Origin: Galeopsis tetrahit
Lineage: Eukaryota; Streptophyta; Magnoliopsida; Lamiales; Lamiaceae
Direction: 5' to 3'
DNA: 64,000 nt
Assembly (NCBI GenBank): GCA_963675135.1
Contig: CAVLYN010000140.1
Span: 42,001 to 106,000 of the forward strand
The notes below the pieces were generated by a model. The model was not told the DNA's origin, did no database searches, and worked only from the letters and a program-made list of their open reading frames with translations. The translations under genes and the position numbers were made by a program. Below are positions 46,740-59,632 of the stretch, one piece after another; position 1 is the stretch's first letter; every line of letters starts with the position of its first letter.

Positions 46740-47525
46740 GACGGTTTTTGAATTTGAGGCCTCGGGTGCGGAGTTTTTGACGTCGTCGCCCCTAACCAAA
46801 TTGCGCGCACGCTTGTGCGCCGTTTTTACAAAGTTTTCAGATTGCCATTCGGGTTTGCATTTCTAGCTGAATTGGCCATATAATCAATTGTGTCGAGACG
46901 GTTTTTGAATTTGAGGCCACGGGTGCGGAGTTTTTGACGTCGTCGCCCATAGCCAAATTGCGCGCACGCTTGTGCGCCGTTTTTACAAAGTTTTCAGATT
47001 GCCTCTCGGGTTTGCATCTCTATCTGAATTGGCCATAGAATCAATTGTGTCGAGACGGTTTTTGAATTTGAGGCCTCGGGTGCGGAGTTTTTGACGTCGT
47101 CGCCCATAGCCAAACTTGCGCGCATGGTTGTGTGCCAGTTTTACAAAGTTTTCAGATTGCCTCCCAAGTTTGCATCCCTCACTGAATTGGCCATAGAATC
47201 AATTGTGTCGAGACGGTTTTTGAATTTGAGACCTCGGGTGCGGAGTTTTTGACGTCGTCGCCCATAGCCAAATTGCGCGCACGCTTGTGCGCCGTTTTTA
47301 CAATGTTTTCAGATTGCCTCTCGGGTTTGCATTTCTAGCTGAATTGGCCATAGAATCAATTGCGTCGAGACGGTTTTTGAATTTGAGGCCTCGGGTGCGG
47401 AGTTTTTGACGTCGTCGCCCATAGTCAAATTGTGCGCACGCTTGTGCGCCGTTTTTACAAAGAATTCAGATTGCCTCTCGGGTTTGCATTTCTAGCTGAA
47501 TTGGCCATAGAATCAATTGTGTCGA
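46740..47525 (+). repeat. Re-entry into HOR3 (5 monomers)
   Basis: The monomer at 46740 has the G-type cccctaacc and gccattcggg and ends before ccatataatc. It is followed by ccacggg with tctctatctg, C with gtgccagttttac, gacctcggg with acaatgttttc, and D. This is the HOR3 order of 34.2-34.8 kb. Confidence 0.85.
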
Positions 47526-49725
47526 GACGGTTTTTGAATTTGAGGCCTCGGGTGCGGAGTTTTTTACGTCGTCGCCCATAGCCAAATTGCGCGCACGCTT
47601 GTGCGCCGTTTTTACAAAGTTTTCAAATTGCCTCTCGGGTTTGCATTTCTAGCTAAAATTGGTCATAGAATCAATTGTGTCGAGACGGTTTTTGAATTTG
47701 AGGCCACGAGTGCGGAGTTTTTGACGTCGTCGCCCATAGCCAAATTGCACGCACGCTTGTGCGCCGTTTTTACAAAGTTTTCAGATTGCCTCTCGGGTTT
47801 GCATTTCTATCTGAATTGGCCATAGAATCAATTGTGTCGAGACGGTTTTTGAATTTGAGGCCTCGGGTGCGGAGTGTTTGACGTCGTCGCCCATAGTCAA
47901 ATTGCGCGCACGCTTGTGCGCCGTTTTTACAAAGTATTCAGATTGCCTCTCGGGTTTGCATTTCTAGCTGAATTGGCCATATAATCAATTGTGTCGAGAC
48001 GGTTTTTGAATTTGAGGCCTCGGGTGCGGAGTTTTTGACGTCGTCGCCCATAGTCAAATTGCGCGCACGGTTGTGCGCCGTTTTTACAAAGTTTTCAGAT
48101 TGCCTCTCAGGTTTGCATTTCTAGCTGAATTGGCCATAGAATCAATTGTGTCGAGACGGTTTTTGAATTTGAGGCCTCTGGTGCGGAGTTTTTGACGTCG
48201 TCGCCCATAGCCAAATTGCGCGCACGCTTGTGCGCCGTTTTTACAAAGTTTTCAAATTGCCTCCCGGGTTTGCATTTCTAGCTAAAATTGGTCATAGAAT
48301 CAATGGTGTCGAGACGGTTTTTGAATTAGAGGCCTCGGGTGCAGAGTTCTTGACGTCGTCACCAATAGCCAAATTGCGCGCACGCTTGTGCGCCGTTTTT
48401 ACAAAGTTTTCAGATTGCCTCTCGGGTTTGAATTTCCCACTGAATTGGCCATAGAATCAATTGTGTCGAGACAGCTTTTGAATTTGAGGCCTCGGGTGCG
48501 GAGTTTTTGACGTCGTCGCCCATAGCCAAATTGCGCGCACGCTTGTGCGCCGTTTTTACAAAGTTTTCAGATTGCCTCTCGGGTTTGCATTTCTAGCTGA
48601 ATTGGCCATAGAATCAATTTTGTCGAGACAGTTTTTGAATTTGAGGCCTCGGGTGCGGATTTTTTGACGTCGTCGCCCCTAACCAAATTGCGCGCACGCT
48701 TGTGCGCCGTTTTTACAAAGTTTTCAGATTGCCATTCGGGTTTGCATTTCTAGCTGAATTGGCCATAGAATCAATTGTGTCGAGACGGTTTTTGAATTTG
48801 AGGCCTCGGGTGCAGAGTTTTTGACGTCGTCGCCCATAGTCAAATTGCGCGCACGGTTGTGCGCCGGTTTTACAAAGTTTTAAGATTGCCTCTCAGGTTT
48901 GCATTTCTAGCTGAATTGGCCATAGAATCAATTTTGTCGAGACAGTTTTTGAATTTGAGGCCTCGGGTGCGGAGTTTTTGACGTCGTCGCCCCTAACCAA
49001 ATTGCGCGCACGCTTGTGCGCCGTTTTTACAAAGTTTTCAGATTGCCATTCGGGTTTGCATTTCTAGCTGAATTGGCCATATAATCAATTGTGTCGAGAC
49101 GGTTTTTGAATTTGAGGCCTCGGGTGCAGAGTTTTTGACGTCGTCGCCCATAGTCAAATTGCGCGCACGGTTGTGCGCCGTTTTTACAAAGTTTTCAGAT
49201 TGCCTCTCAGGTTTGCATTTCTAGCTGAATTGGCCATAGAATCAATTTTGTCGAGACAGTTTTTGAATTTGAGGCCTCGGGTGCGGAGTTTTTGACGTCG
49301 TCGCCCCTAACCAAATTGCGCGCATGCTTGTGCGCCGTTTTTACAAAGTTTCCAGATTGCCATTCGGGTTTGCATTTATAGCTGAATTGGCCATAGAATC
49401 AATTGTGTCGAGACGGTTTTTGAATTTGAGGCCTCGGGTGCAGAGTTTTTGACGTCGTCGCCCATAGTCAAATTGCGCGCACGGTTGTGCGCCATTTTTA
49501 CAAAGTTTTCAGATTGCCTCTCAGGTTTGCATTTCTAGCTGAATTGGCCATAGAATCAATTGAGTCGAGACGGTTTTTGAATTTGAGGCCTCGGGTGCGG
49601 AGTTTTGACGTCGTTGCCCGTAGCCAAATTGCGCGCACGCTTGTGCGCCGTTTTTACAAAGTTTTCAGATTGCCTCTCGGGTTTGCATTTCTAGCTAAAA
49701 TTGGTCATAGAATCAATTGTGTCGA
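47526..49725 (+). repeat. 14-monomer block copy 1 (2200 bp)
   Basis: A HOR3-derived block that recurs at exactly 2200 bp. Shared rare changes are atcaatggtgtcgag (near 48300 and 50500), gacagcttttg (48470 and 50670), gcggattttttgacg (48656 and 50856), agtttccagattg (49348 and 51548), gcatttatagctg (49373 and 51573) and gtcgttgcccg (49611 and 51811). In the stretches I compared by eye I found no difference apart from the end monomers. Confidence 0.93.
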
Positions 49726-51925
49726 GACGGTTTTTGAATTTGAGGCCTCGGGTGCGGAGTTTTTTACGTCGTCGCCCATAGCCAAATTGCGCGCACGCTT
49801 GTGCGCCGTTTTTACAAAGTTTTCAAATTGCCTCTCGGGTTTGCATTTCTAGCTAAAATTGGTCATAGAATCAATTGTGTCGAGACGGTTTTTGAATTTG
49901 AGGCCACGAGTGCGGAGTTTTTGACGTCGTCGCCCATAGCCAAATTGCACGCACGCTTGTGCGCCGTTTTTACAAAGTTTTCAGATTGCCTCTCGGGTTT
50001 GCATTTCTATCTGAATTGGCCATAGAATCAATTGTGTCGAGACGGTTTTTGAATTTGAGGCCTCGGGTGCGGAGTGTTTGACGTCGTCGCCCATAGTCAA
50101 ATTGCGCGCACGCTTGTGCGCCGTTTTTACAAAGTATTCAGATTGCCTCTCGGGTTTGCATTTCTAGCTGAATTGGCCATATAATCAATTGTGTCGAGAC
50201 GGTTTTTGAATTTGAGGCCTCGGGTGCGGAGTTTTTGACGTCGTCGCCCATAGTCAAATTGCGCGCACGGTTGTGCGCCGTTTTTACAAAGTTTTCAGAT
50301 TGCCTCTCAGGTTTGCATTTCTAGCTGAATTGGCCATAGAATCAATTGTGTCGAGACGGTTTTTGAATTTGAGGCCTCTGGTGCGGAGTTTTTGACGTCG
50401 TCGCCCATAGCCAAATTGCGCGCACGCTTGTGCGCCGTTTTTACAAAGTTTTCAAATTGCCTCCCGGGTTTGCATTTCTAGCTAAAATTGGTCATAGAAT
50501 CAATGGTGTCGAGACGGTTTTTGAATTAGAGGCCTCGGGTGCAGAGTTCTTGACGTCGTCACCAATAGCCAAATTGCGCGCACGCTTGTGCGCCGTTTTT
50601 ACAAAGTTTTCAGATTGCCTCTCGGGTTTGAATTTCCCACTGAATTGGCCATAGAATCAATTGTGTCGAGACAGCTTTTGAATTTGAGGCCTCGGGTGCG
50701 GAGTTTTTGACGTCGTCGCCCATAGCCAAATTGCGCGCACGCTTGTGCGCCGTTTTTACAAAGTTTTCAGATTGCCTCTCGGGTTTGCATTTCTAGCTGA
50801 ATTGGCCATAGAATCAATTTTGTCGAGACAGTTTTTGAATTTGAGGCCTCGGGTGCGGATTTTTTGACGTCGTCGCCCCTAACCAAATTGCGCGCACGCT
50901 TGTGCGCCGTTTTTACAAAGTTTTCAGATTGCCATTCGGGTTTGCATTTCTAGCTGAATTGGCCATAGAATCAATTGTGTCGAGACGGTTTTTGAATTTG
51001 AGGCCTCGGGTGCAGAGTTTTTGACGTCGTCGCCCATAGTCAAATTGCGCGCACGGTTGTGCGCCGGTTTTACAAAGTTTTAAGATTGCCTCTCAGGTTT
51101 GCATTTCTAGCTGAATTGGCCATAGAATCAATTTTGTCGAGACAGTTTTTGAATTTGAGGCCTCGGGTGCGGAGTTTTTGACGTCGTCGCCCCTAACCAA
51201 ATTGCGCGCACGCTTGTGCGCCGTTTTTACAAAGTTTTCAGATTGCCATTCGGGTTTGCATTTCTAGCTGAATTGGCCATATAATCAATTGTGTCGAGAC
51301 GGTTTTTGAATTTGAGGCCTCGGGTGCAGAGTTTTTGACGTCGTCGCCCATAGTCAAATTGCGCGCACGGTTGTGCGCCGTTTTTACAAAGTTTTCAGAT
51401 TGCCTCTCAGGTTTGCATTTCTAGCTGAATTGGCCATAGAATCAATTTTGTCGAGACAGTTTTTGAATTTGAGGCCTCGGGTGCGGAGTTTTTGACGTCG
51501 TCGCCCCTAACCAAATTGCGCGCATGCTTGTGCGCCGTTTTTACAAAGTTTCCAGATTGCCATTCGGGTTTGCATTTATAGCTGAATTGGCCATAGAATC
51601 AATTGTGTCGAGACGGTTTTTGAATTTGAGGCCTCGGGTGCAGAGTTTTTGACGTCGTCGCCCATAGTCAAATTGCGCGCACGGTTGTGCGCCATTTTTA
51701 CAAAGTTTTCAGATTGCCTCTCAGGTTTGCATTTCTAGCTGAATTGGCCATAGAATCAATTGAGTCGAGACGGTTTTTGAATTTGAGGCCTCGGGTGCGG
51801 AGTTTTGACGTCGTTGCCCGTAGCCAAATTGCGCGCACGCTTGTGCGCCGTTTTTACAAAGTTTTCAGATTGCCTCTCGGGTTTGCATTTCTAGCTAAAA
51901 TTGGTCATAGAATCAATTGTGTCGA
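49726..51925 (+). repeat. 14-monomer block copy 2 (2200 bp)
   Basis: The near-identical tandem copy. The junction monomer at 49726 carries gagttttttacg and caaattgcc like the first monomer of copy 1 at 47526. The equivalent monomer after copy 2 (51926) instead has cataccc and tttgaatttcccac, the ordinary HOR3 order. This locates the duplication breakpoints and suggests a recent event. Confidence 0.92.
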
Positions 51926-54755
51926 GACGGTTTTTGAATTTGAGGCCTCGGGTGCGGAGTTTTTGACGTCGTCGCCCATACCCAAATTGCGCGCACGCTT
52001 GTGCGCCGTTTTTACAAAGTTTTCAGATTGCCTCTCGGGTTTGAATTTCCCACTGAATTGGCCATAGAATCAATTGTGTCGAGACGGTTTTTGAATTTGA
52101 GGCCTCAGGAGCGGAGTTTTTGATGTCGTCGCCCATAGCCAAATTGCGCGCACGCTTGTGCGCCGTTTTTACAAAGTTTTCAGATTGCCTCTCGGGTTTG
52201 CATTTCTAGCTGAATTGGCCATAGAATCAATTTTGTCGAGACGGTTTTTGAATTTGAGGCCTCGGGTGCGGAGTTTTTGACGTCGTCGCACATCGCCAAA
52301 TTGCGCGCACGCTTGTGCGCCGTTTTTACAAAGTTTTCAAATTGCCTCTCGGGTTTGCATTTCTAGCTAAAATTGGTCATAGAATCAATTGTGTCGAGAC
52401 GGTTTTTGAATTTGAGGCCACGGGTGCGGAGTTTTTGACGTCGTCGCCCATAGCCAAATTGCGCGCACGCTTGTGCGCCGTTTTTACAAAGTTTTCAGAT
52501 TGCCTCTCGGGTTTGCATCTCTATCTGAATTGGCCATAGAATCAATTGTGTCGAGACGGTTTTTGAATTTGAGGCCTCGGGTGCGGAGTTTTTGACGTCG
52601 TCGCCCATATCCAAACTTGCGCGCATGGTTGTGTGCCAGTTTTACAAAGTTTTCAGATTGCCTCCCAAGTTTGCATCCCTCACTGAATTGGCCATAGAAT
52701 CAATTGTGTCGAGACGGTTTTTGAATTTGAGACCTCGGGTGCGGAGTTTTTGACGTCGTCGCCCATAGCCAAATTGCGCGCACGCTTGTGCGCCGTTTTT
52801 ACAATGTTTTCAGATTGCCTCTCGGGTTTGCATTTCTAGCTAAAATTGGTCATATAATCAATTGTGTCGAGACGGTTTTTGAATTTGAGGCCACGAGTGC
52901 GGAGTTTTTGACGTCGTCGCCCATAGCCAAATTGCACGCACGCTTGTGCGCCGTTTTTACAAAGTTTTCAGATTGCCTCTCGGGTTTGCATTTCTATCTG
53001 AATTGGCCATAGAATCAATTGTGTCGAGACGGTTTTTGAATTTGAGGCCTCGGGTGCGGAGTGTTTGACGTCGTCGCCCATAGTCAAATTGCGCGCACGC
53101 TTGTGCGCCGTTTTTACAAAGTATTCAGATTGCCTCTCGGGTTTGCATTTCTAGCTGAATTGGCCATATAATCAATTGTGTCGAGACGGTTTTTGAATTT
53201 GAGGCCTCGGGTGCGGAGTTTTTGACGTCGTCGCCCATAGTCAAATTGCGCGCACGGTTGTGCGCCGTTTTTACAAAGTTTTCAGATTGCCTCTCAGGTT
53301 TGCATTTCTAGCTGAATTGGCCATAGAATCAATTGTGTCGAGACGGTTTTTGAATTTGAGGCCTCTAGTGCGGAGTTTTTGACGTCGTCGCCCATAGCCA
53401 AATTGCGCGCACGCTTGTGCGCCGTTTTTACAAAGTTTTCAAATTGCCTCCCGGGTTTGCATTTCTAGCTAAAATTGGTCATAGAATCAATTGTGTCGAG
53501 ACGGTTTTTGAATTAGAGGCCTCGGGTGCAGAGTTCTTGACGTCGTCACCAATAGCCAAATTGCGCGCACGCTTGTGCGCCGTTTTTACAAAGTTTTCAG
53601 ATTGCCTCTCGGGTTTGAATTTCCCACTGAATTGGCCATAGAATCAATTGTGTCGAGACAGTTTTTGAATTTGAGGCCTCGGGTGCGGAGTTTTTGACGT
53701 CGTCGCCCATAGCCAAATTGCGCGCACGCTTGTGCGCCGTTTTTACAAAGTTTTCAGATTGCCTCTCGGGTTTGCATTTCTAGCTGAATTGGCCATAGAA
53801 TCAATTTTGTCGAGACAGTTTTTGAATTTGAGGCCTCGGGTGCGGAGTTTTTGACGTCGTCGCCCCTAACCAAATTGCGCGCACGCTTGTGCGCCGTTTT
53901 TACAAAGTTTTCAGATTGCCATTCGGGTTTGCATTTCTAGCTGAATTGGCCATAGAATCAATTGTGTCGAGACGGTTTTTGAATTTGAGGCCTCGGGTGC
54001 AGAGTTTTTGACGTCGTCGCCCATAGTCAAATTGCGCGCACGGTTGTGCGCCGGTTTTACAAAGTTTTAAGATTGCCTCTCAGGTTTGCATTTCTAGCTG
54101 AATTGGCCATAGAATCAATTTTGTCGAGACAGTTTTTGAATTTGAGGCCTCGGGTGCGGAGTTTTTGACGTCGTCGCCCCTAACCAAATTGCGCGCACGC
54201 TTGTGCGCCGTTTTTACAAAGTTTTCAGATTGCCATTCGGGTTTGCATTTCTAGCTGAATTGGCCATAGAATCAATTGTGTCGAGACGGTTTTTGAATTT
54301 GAGGTCTCGGGTGCAGAGTTTTTGACGTCGTCGGCCATAGTCAAATTGCGCGCACGGTTGTGCGCCGTTTTTACAAAGTTTTCAGATTGCCTCTCAGGTT
54401 TGCATTTCTAGCTGAATTGGCCATAGAATCAATTGAGTCGAGACGGTTTTTGAATTTGAGGCCTCGGGTGCGTAGTTTTGACGTCGTCGCCCGTAGCCAA
54501 ATTGCGCGCACGCTTGTGCGCCGTTTTTACAAAGTTTTCAGATTGCCTCTCGGGTTTGCATTTCTAGCTAAAATTGGTCATAGAATCAATTGTGTCGAGA
54601 CGGTTTTTGAATTTGAGGCCTCGGGTGCGGAGTTTTTGACGTCGTCGCCCATACCCAAATTGCGCGCACGCTTGTGCGCCGTTTTTACAAAGTTTTCAGA
54701 TTGCCTCTCGGGTTTGAATTTCCCACTGAATTGGCCATAGAATCAATTGTGTCGA
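51926..54755 (+). repeat. HOR3 unit c (H-type monomer plus 17 monomers)
   Basis: The H-type monomer at 51926 is followed at 52083 by the unit start, with a private tcaggagcgg. The unit is two monomers shorter than unit a: the acaatgttttc monomer passes directly to gctaaaattggtcatataatc (near 52840), skipping the D region. Other local changes are ccatatccaaac near 52606, cctctagtgcgg near 53363 and gaggtctcggg near 54301. Confidence 0.87.
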
Positions 54756-57743
54756 GACGGTTTTTGAATTTGAGGCCTCAGGTGCAGAGTTTTTGATGTC
54801 GTCGCTCATAGCCAAATTGCGCGCACGCTTGTGCGCCGTTTTTACAAAGTTTTCAGATTGCCTCTCGGGTTTGCATTTCTAGCTGAATTGGCTATAGAAT
54901 CAATTTTGTCGAGACGGTTTTTGAATTTGAGGCCTCGGGTGCGGAGTTTTTGACGTCGTCGCACATCGCCAAATTGCGCGCACGCTTGTGCGCCGTTTTT
55001 ACAAAGTTTTCAGATTGCCTCTCGGGTTTGCATTTCTAGCTAAAATTGGTCATAGAATCAATTGTGTCGAGACGGTTTTTGAATTTGAGGCCACGGGTGC
55101 GGAGTTTTTGACGTCGTCGCCCATAGCCAAACTTGCGCGCATGGTTGTGTGCCAGTTTTACAAAGTTTTCAGATTGCCTCCCAAGTTTGCATCCCTCACT
55201 GAATTGGCCATAGAATCAATTGTGTCGAGACGGTTTTTGAATTTGAGACCTCGGGTGCGGAGTTTTTGACGTCGTCGCCCATAGCCAAATTGCGCGCACG
55301 CTTGTGCGCCGTTTTTACAATGTTTTCAGATTGCCTCTCGGGTTTGCATTTCTAGCTGAATTGGCCATAGAATCAATTGCGTCGAGACGGTTTTTGAATT
55401 TGAGGCCTCGGGTGCGGAGTTTTTGACGTCGTCGCCCATAGTCAAATTGTGCGCACGCTTGTGCGCCGTTTTTACAAAGTTTTCAGATTGCCTCTCGGGT
55501 TTGCATTTCTATCTGAATTGGCCATAGAATCAATTGTGTCGAGACGGTTTTTGAATTTGAGGCCTCGGGTGCGGAGTTTTTGACGTCGTCGCCCATAGTC
55601 AAATTGTGCGCACGCTTGTGCGCCGTTTTTACAAAGAATTCAGATTGCCTCTCGGGTTTGCATTTCTAGCTGAATTGGCCATAGAATCAATTGTGTCGAG
55701 ACGGTTTTTGAATTTGAGGCCTCGGGTGCGGAGTTTTTGACGTCGTCGCCCATAGCCAAATTGCGCGCACACTTGTGCGCCGTTTTTACAAAGTTTTCAA
55801 ATTGCCTCTCGGGTTTGCATTTCTAGCTAAAATTGGTCATAGAATCAATTTTGTAGAGACGGTTTTTGAATTTGAGGCCTCGGGTGCAGAGTTTTTGACG
55901 TCGTCACCAATAGCCAAATTGCGCGCACGCTTGTGCGCCGTTTTTACAAAGTTTTCAGATTGCCTCTCGGGTTTGCATTTCTAGCTGAATTGGCCATAGA
56001 ATCAATTGTGTCGAGACGGTTTTTGAATTTGAGGCCTCGGGTGCGGAGTTTTTGACGTCGTCGCCCATAGCCAAATTGCGCGCACGCTTGTGCGCCGTTT
56101 TTACAAAGTTTTCAGATTGCCTCTCGGGTTTGCATTTCTAGCTAAAATTGGTCATAGAATCAATTATGTTGAGACGGTTTTTGAATTTGAGGCCTCGGGT
56201 GCGGAGTTTTTGACGTCGTCGCCCATAGCCAAATTGCGCGCACGCTTGTGCGCCGTTTTTACAAAGTTTTCAGATTGCCTCTCGGGTTTGCATTTCTAGC
56301 TGAATTGGCCATAGAATCAATTTCGTCGAGACGGTTTTTGAATTTGAGGCCTCGGGTGCGGAGTTTTTGACGTCGTCGCACATCGCCAAATTGCGCGCAC
56401 GCTTGTGCGCCGTTTTTACAAAGTTTTCAGATTGCCTCTCGGGTTTGCATTTCTAGCTAAAATTGGTCATAGAATCAATTGTGTCGAGACGGTTTTTGAA
56501 TTTGAGGCCACGGGTGCGGAGTTTTTGACGTCGTCGCCCATAGCCAAATTGCGCGCACGCTTGTGCGCCGTTTTTACAAAGTTTTCAGATTGCCTCTCGG
56601 GTTTGCATTTCTATCTGAATTGGCCATAGAATCAATTGTGTCGAGACAGTTTTTGAATTTGAGGCCTCGGGTGCGGAGTTTTTGACGTCGTCGCCCATAG
56701 CCAAATTGCGCGCACGCTTGTGCGCCGTTTTTACAAAGTTTTCAGATTGCCTCTCGGGTTTGCATTTCTAGCTGAATTGGCCATAGAATCAATTTTGTCG
56801 AGACAGTTTTTGAATTTGAGGCCTCGGGTGCGGAGTTTTTGACGTCGTCGCCCCTAACCAAATTGCGCGCACGCTTGTGCGCCGTTTTTACAAAGTTTTC
56901 AGATTGCCATTCGGGTTTGCATTTCTAGCTGAATTGGCCATAGAATCAATTGTGTCGAGACGGTTTTTGAATTTGAGGCCTCGGGTGCAGAGTTTTTGAC
57001 GTCGTCGCCCATAGTCAAATTGCGCGCACGGTTGTGCGCCGGTTTTACAAAGTTTTAAGATTGCCTCTCAGGTTTGCATTTCTAGCTGAATTGGCCATAG
57101 AATCAATTTTGTCGAGACAGTTTTTGAATTTGAGGCCTCGGGTGCGGAGTTTTTGACGTCGTCGCCCCTAACCAAATTGCGCGCACGCTTGTGCGCCGTT
57201 TTTACAAAGTTTTCAGATTGCCATTCGGGTTTGCATTTCTAGCTGAATTGGCCATAGAATCAATTGTGTCGAGACGGTTTTTGAATTTGAGGCCTCGGGT
57301 GCAGAGTTTTTGACGTCGTCGGCCATAGTCAAATTGCGCGCACGGTTGTGCGCCGTTTTTACAAAGTTTTCAGATTGCCTCTCAGGTTTGCATTTCTAGC
57401 TGAATTGGCCATAGAATCAATTGAGTCGAGACGGTTTTTGAATTTGAGGCCTCGGGTGCGTAGTTTTGACGTCGTCGCCCGTAGCCAAATTGCGCGCACG
57501 CTTGTGCGCCGTTTTTACAAAGTTTTCAGATTGCCTCTCGGGTTTGCATTTCTAGCTAAAATTGGTCATAGAATCAATTGTGTCGAGACGGTTTTTGAAT
57601 TTGAGGCCTCGGGTGCGGAGTTTTTGACGTCGTCGCCCATACCCAAATTGCGCGCACGCTTGTGCGCCGTTTTTACAAAGTTTTCAGATTGCCTCTCGGG
57701 TTTGAATTTCCCACTGAATTGGCCATAGAATCAATTGTGTCGA
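54756..57743 (+). repeat. HOR3 unit d (19 monomers, 2988 bp), with HOR2 monomers inside
   Basis: It starts and ends as HOR3, but from 55542 to 56643 it contains HOR2 monomers 1 to 7 in order (D, cacacttgtg, F, b before atgttgag, canonical, E/b, J). At 56644 it returns to the HOR3 gacagttt and cccctaacc monomers. Monomer 55071 is a hybrid, with gaggccacggg on the left and the C type with gtgccag on the right. Private changes are gtcgctcatag near 54801, ggctatag near 54890 and caatttcgtcgag near 56317. Confidence 0.9.
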
Positions 57744-58687
57744 GACGGTTTTTGAATTTGAGGCCTCAGGTGCAGAGTTTTTGATGTCGTCGCCCATAGC
57801 CAAATTGCGCGCACGCTTGTGCGCCGTTTTTACAAAGTTTTCAGATTGCCTCTCGGGTTTGCATTTCTAGCTGAATTGGCCATAGAATCAATTTTGTCGA
57901 GACGGTTTTTGAATTTGAGGCCTCGGGTGCGGAGTTTTTGACGTCGTCGCACATCGCCAAATTGCGCGCACGCTTGTGCGCCGTTTTTACAAAGTTTTCA
58001 GATTGCCTCTCGGGTTTGCATTTCTAGCTAAAATTGGTCATAGAATCAATTGTGTCGAGACGGTTTTTGAATTTGAGGCCACGGGTGCGGAGTTTTTGAC
58101 GTCGTCGCCCATAGCCAAACTTGCGCGCATGGTTGTGTGCCAGTTTTACAAAGTTTTCAGATTGCCTCCCAAGTTTGCATCCCTCACTGAATTGGCCATA
58201 GAATCAATTGTGTCGAGACGGTTTTTGAATTTGAGACCTCGGGTGCGGAGTTTTTGACGTCGTCGCCCATAGCCAAATTGCGCGCACGCTTGTGCGCCGT
58301 TTTTACAATGTTTTCAGATTGCCTCTCGGGTTTGCATTTCTAGCTGAATTGGCCATAGAATCAATTGCGTCGAGACGGTTTTTGAATTTGAGGCCTCGGG
58401 TGCGGAGTTTTTGACGTCGTCGCCCATAGTCAAATTGTGCGCACGCTTGTGCGCCGTTTTTACAAAGTTTTCAGATTGCCTCTCGGGTTTGCATTTCTAT
58501 CTGAATTGGCCATAGAATCAATTGTGTCGAGACGGTTTTTGAATTTGAGGCCTCGGGTGCGGAGTTTTTGACGTCGTCGCCCATAGTCAAATTGTGCGCA
58601 CGCTTGTGCGCCGTTTTTACAAAGAATTCAGATTGCCTCTCGGGTTTGCATTTCTAGCTGAATTGGCCATAGAATCAATTGTGTCGA
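57744..58687 (+). repeat. HOR3 unit d, second copy, first six monomers
   Basis: A direct repeat of 54756-55699 at 2988 bp, including the ccacggg/C hybrid monomer near 58059 and the D monomer with tatctg near 58373. It lacks the gtcgctcatag and ggctatag changes of the first copy. Confidence 0.9.
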
Positions 58688-59632
58688 GACGGTTTTTGAA
58701 TTTGAGGCCTCGGGTGCGGAGTTTTTGACGTCGTCGCCCATAGCCAAATTGCGCGCACACTTGTGCGCCGTTTTTACAAAGTTTTCAAATTGCCTCTCGG
58801 GTTTGCATTTCTAGCTAAAATTGGTCATAGAATCAATTTTGTAGAGACGGTTTTTGAATTTGAGGCCTCGGGTGCAGAGTTTTTGACGTCGTCACCAATA
58901 GCCAAATTGCGCGCACGCTTGTGCGCCGTTTTTACAAAGTTTTCAGATTGCCTCTCGGGTTTGCATTTCTAGCTGAATTGGCCATAGAATCAATTGTGTC
59001 GAGACGGTTTTTGAATTTGAGGCCTCGGGTGCGGAGTTTTTGACGTCGTCGCCCATAGCCAAATTGCGCGCACGCTTGTGCGCCGTTTTTACAAAGTTTT
59101 CAGATTGCCTCTCGGGTTTGCATTTCTAGCTAAAATTGGTCATAGAATCAATTATGTTGAGACGGTTTTTGAATTTGAGGCCTCGGGTGCGGAGTTTTTG
59201 ACGTCGTCGCCCATAGCCAAATTGCGCGCACGCTTGTGCGCCGTTTTTACAAAGTTTTCAGATTGCCTCTCGGGTTTGCATTTCTAGCTGAATTGGCCAT
59301 AGAATCAATTTTGTCGAGACGGTTTTTGAATTTGAGGCCTCGGGTGCGGAGTTTTTGACGTCGTCGCACATCGCTAAATTGCGCGCACGCTTGTGCGCCG
59401 TTTTTACAAAGTTTTCAGATTGCCTCTCGGGTTTGCATTTCTAGCTAAAATTGGTCATAGAATCAATTGTGTCGAGACGGTTTTTGAATTTGAGGCCACG
59501 GGTGCGGAGTTTTTGACGTCGTCGCCCATAGCCAAATTGCGCGCACGCTTGTGCGCCGTTTTTACAAAGTTTTCAGATTGCCTCTCGGGTTTGCATTTCT
59601 ATCTGAATTGGCCATAGAATCAATTGTGTCGA
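58688..59632 (+). repeat. 6-monomer block copy 1 (945 bp)
   Basis: HOR2 monomers 2-7 as inserted in unit d, with ttttgtagag after monomer 2. It carries cacatcgctaaattg near 59367, where the older copy near 56384 still has cacatcgccaaattg. Confidence 0.92.
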
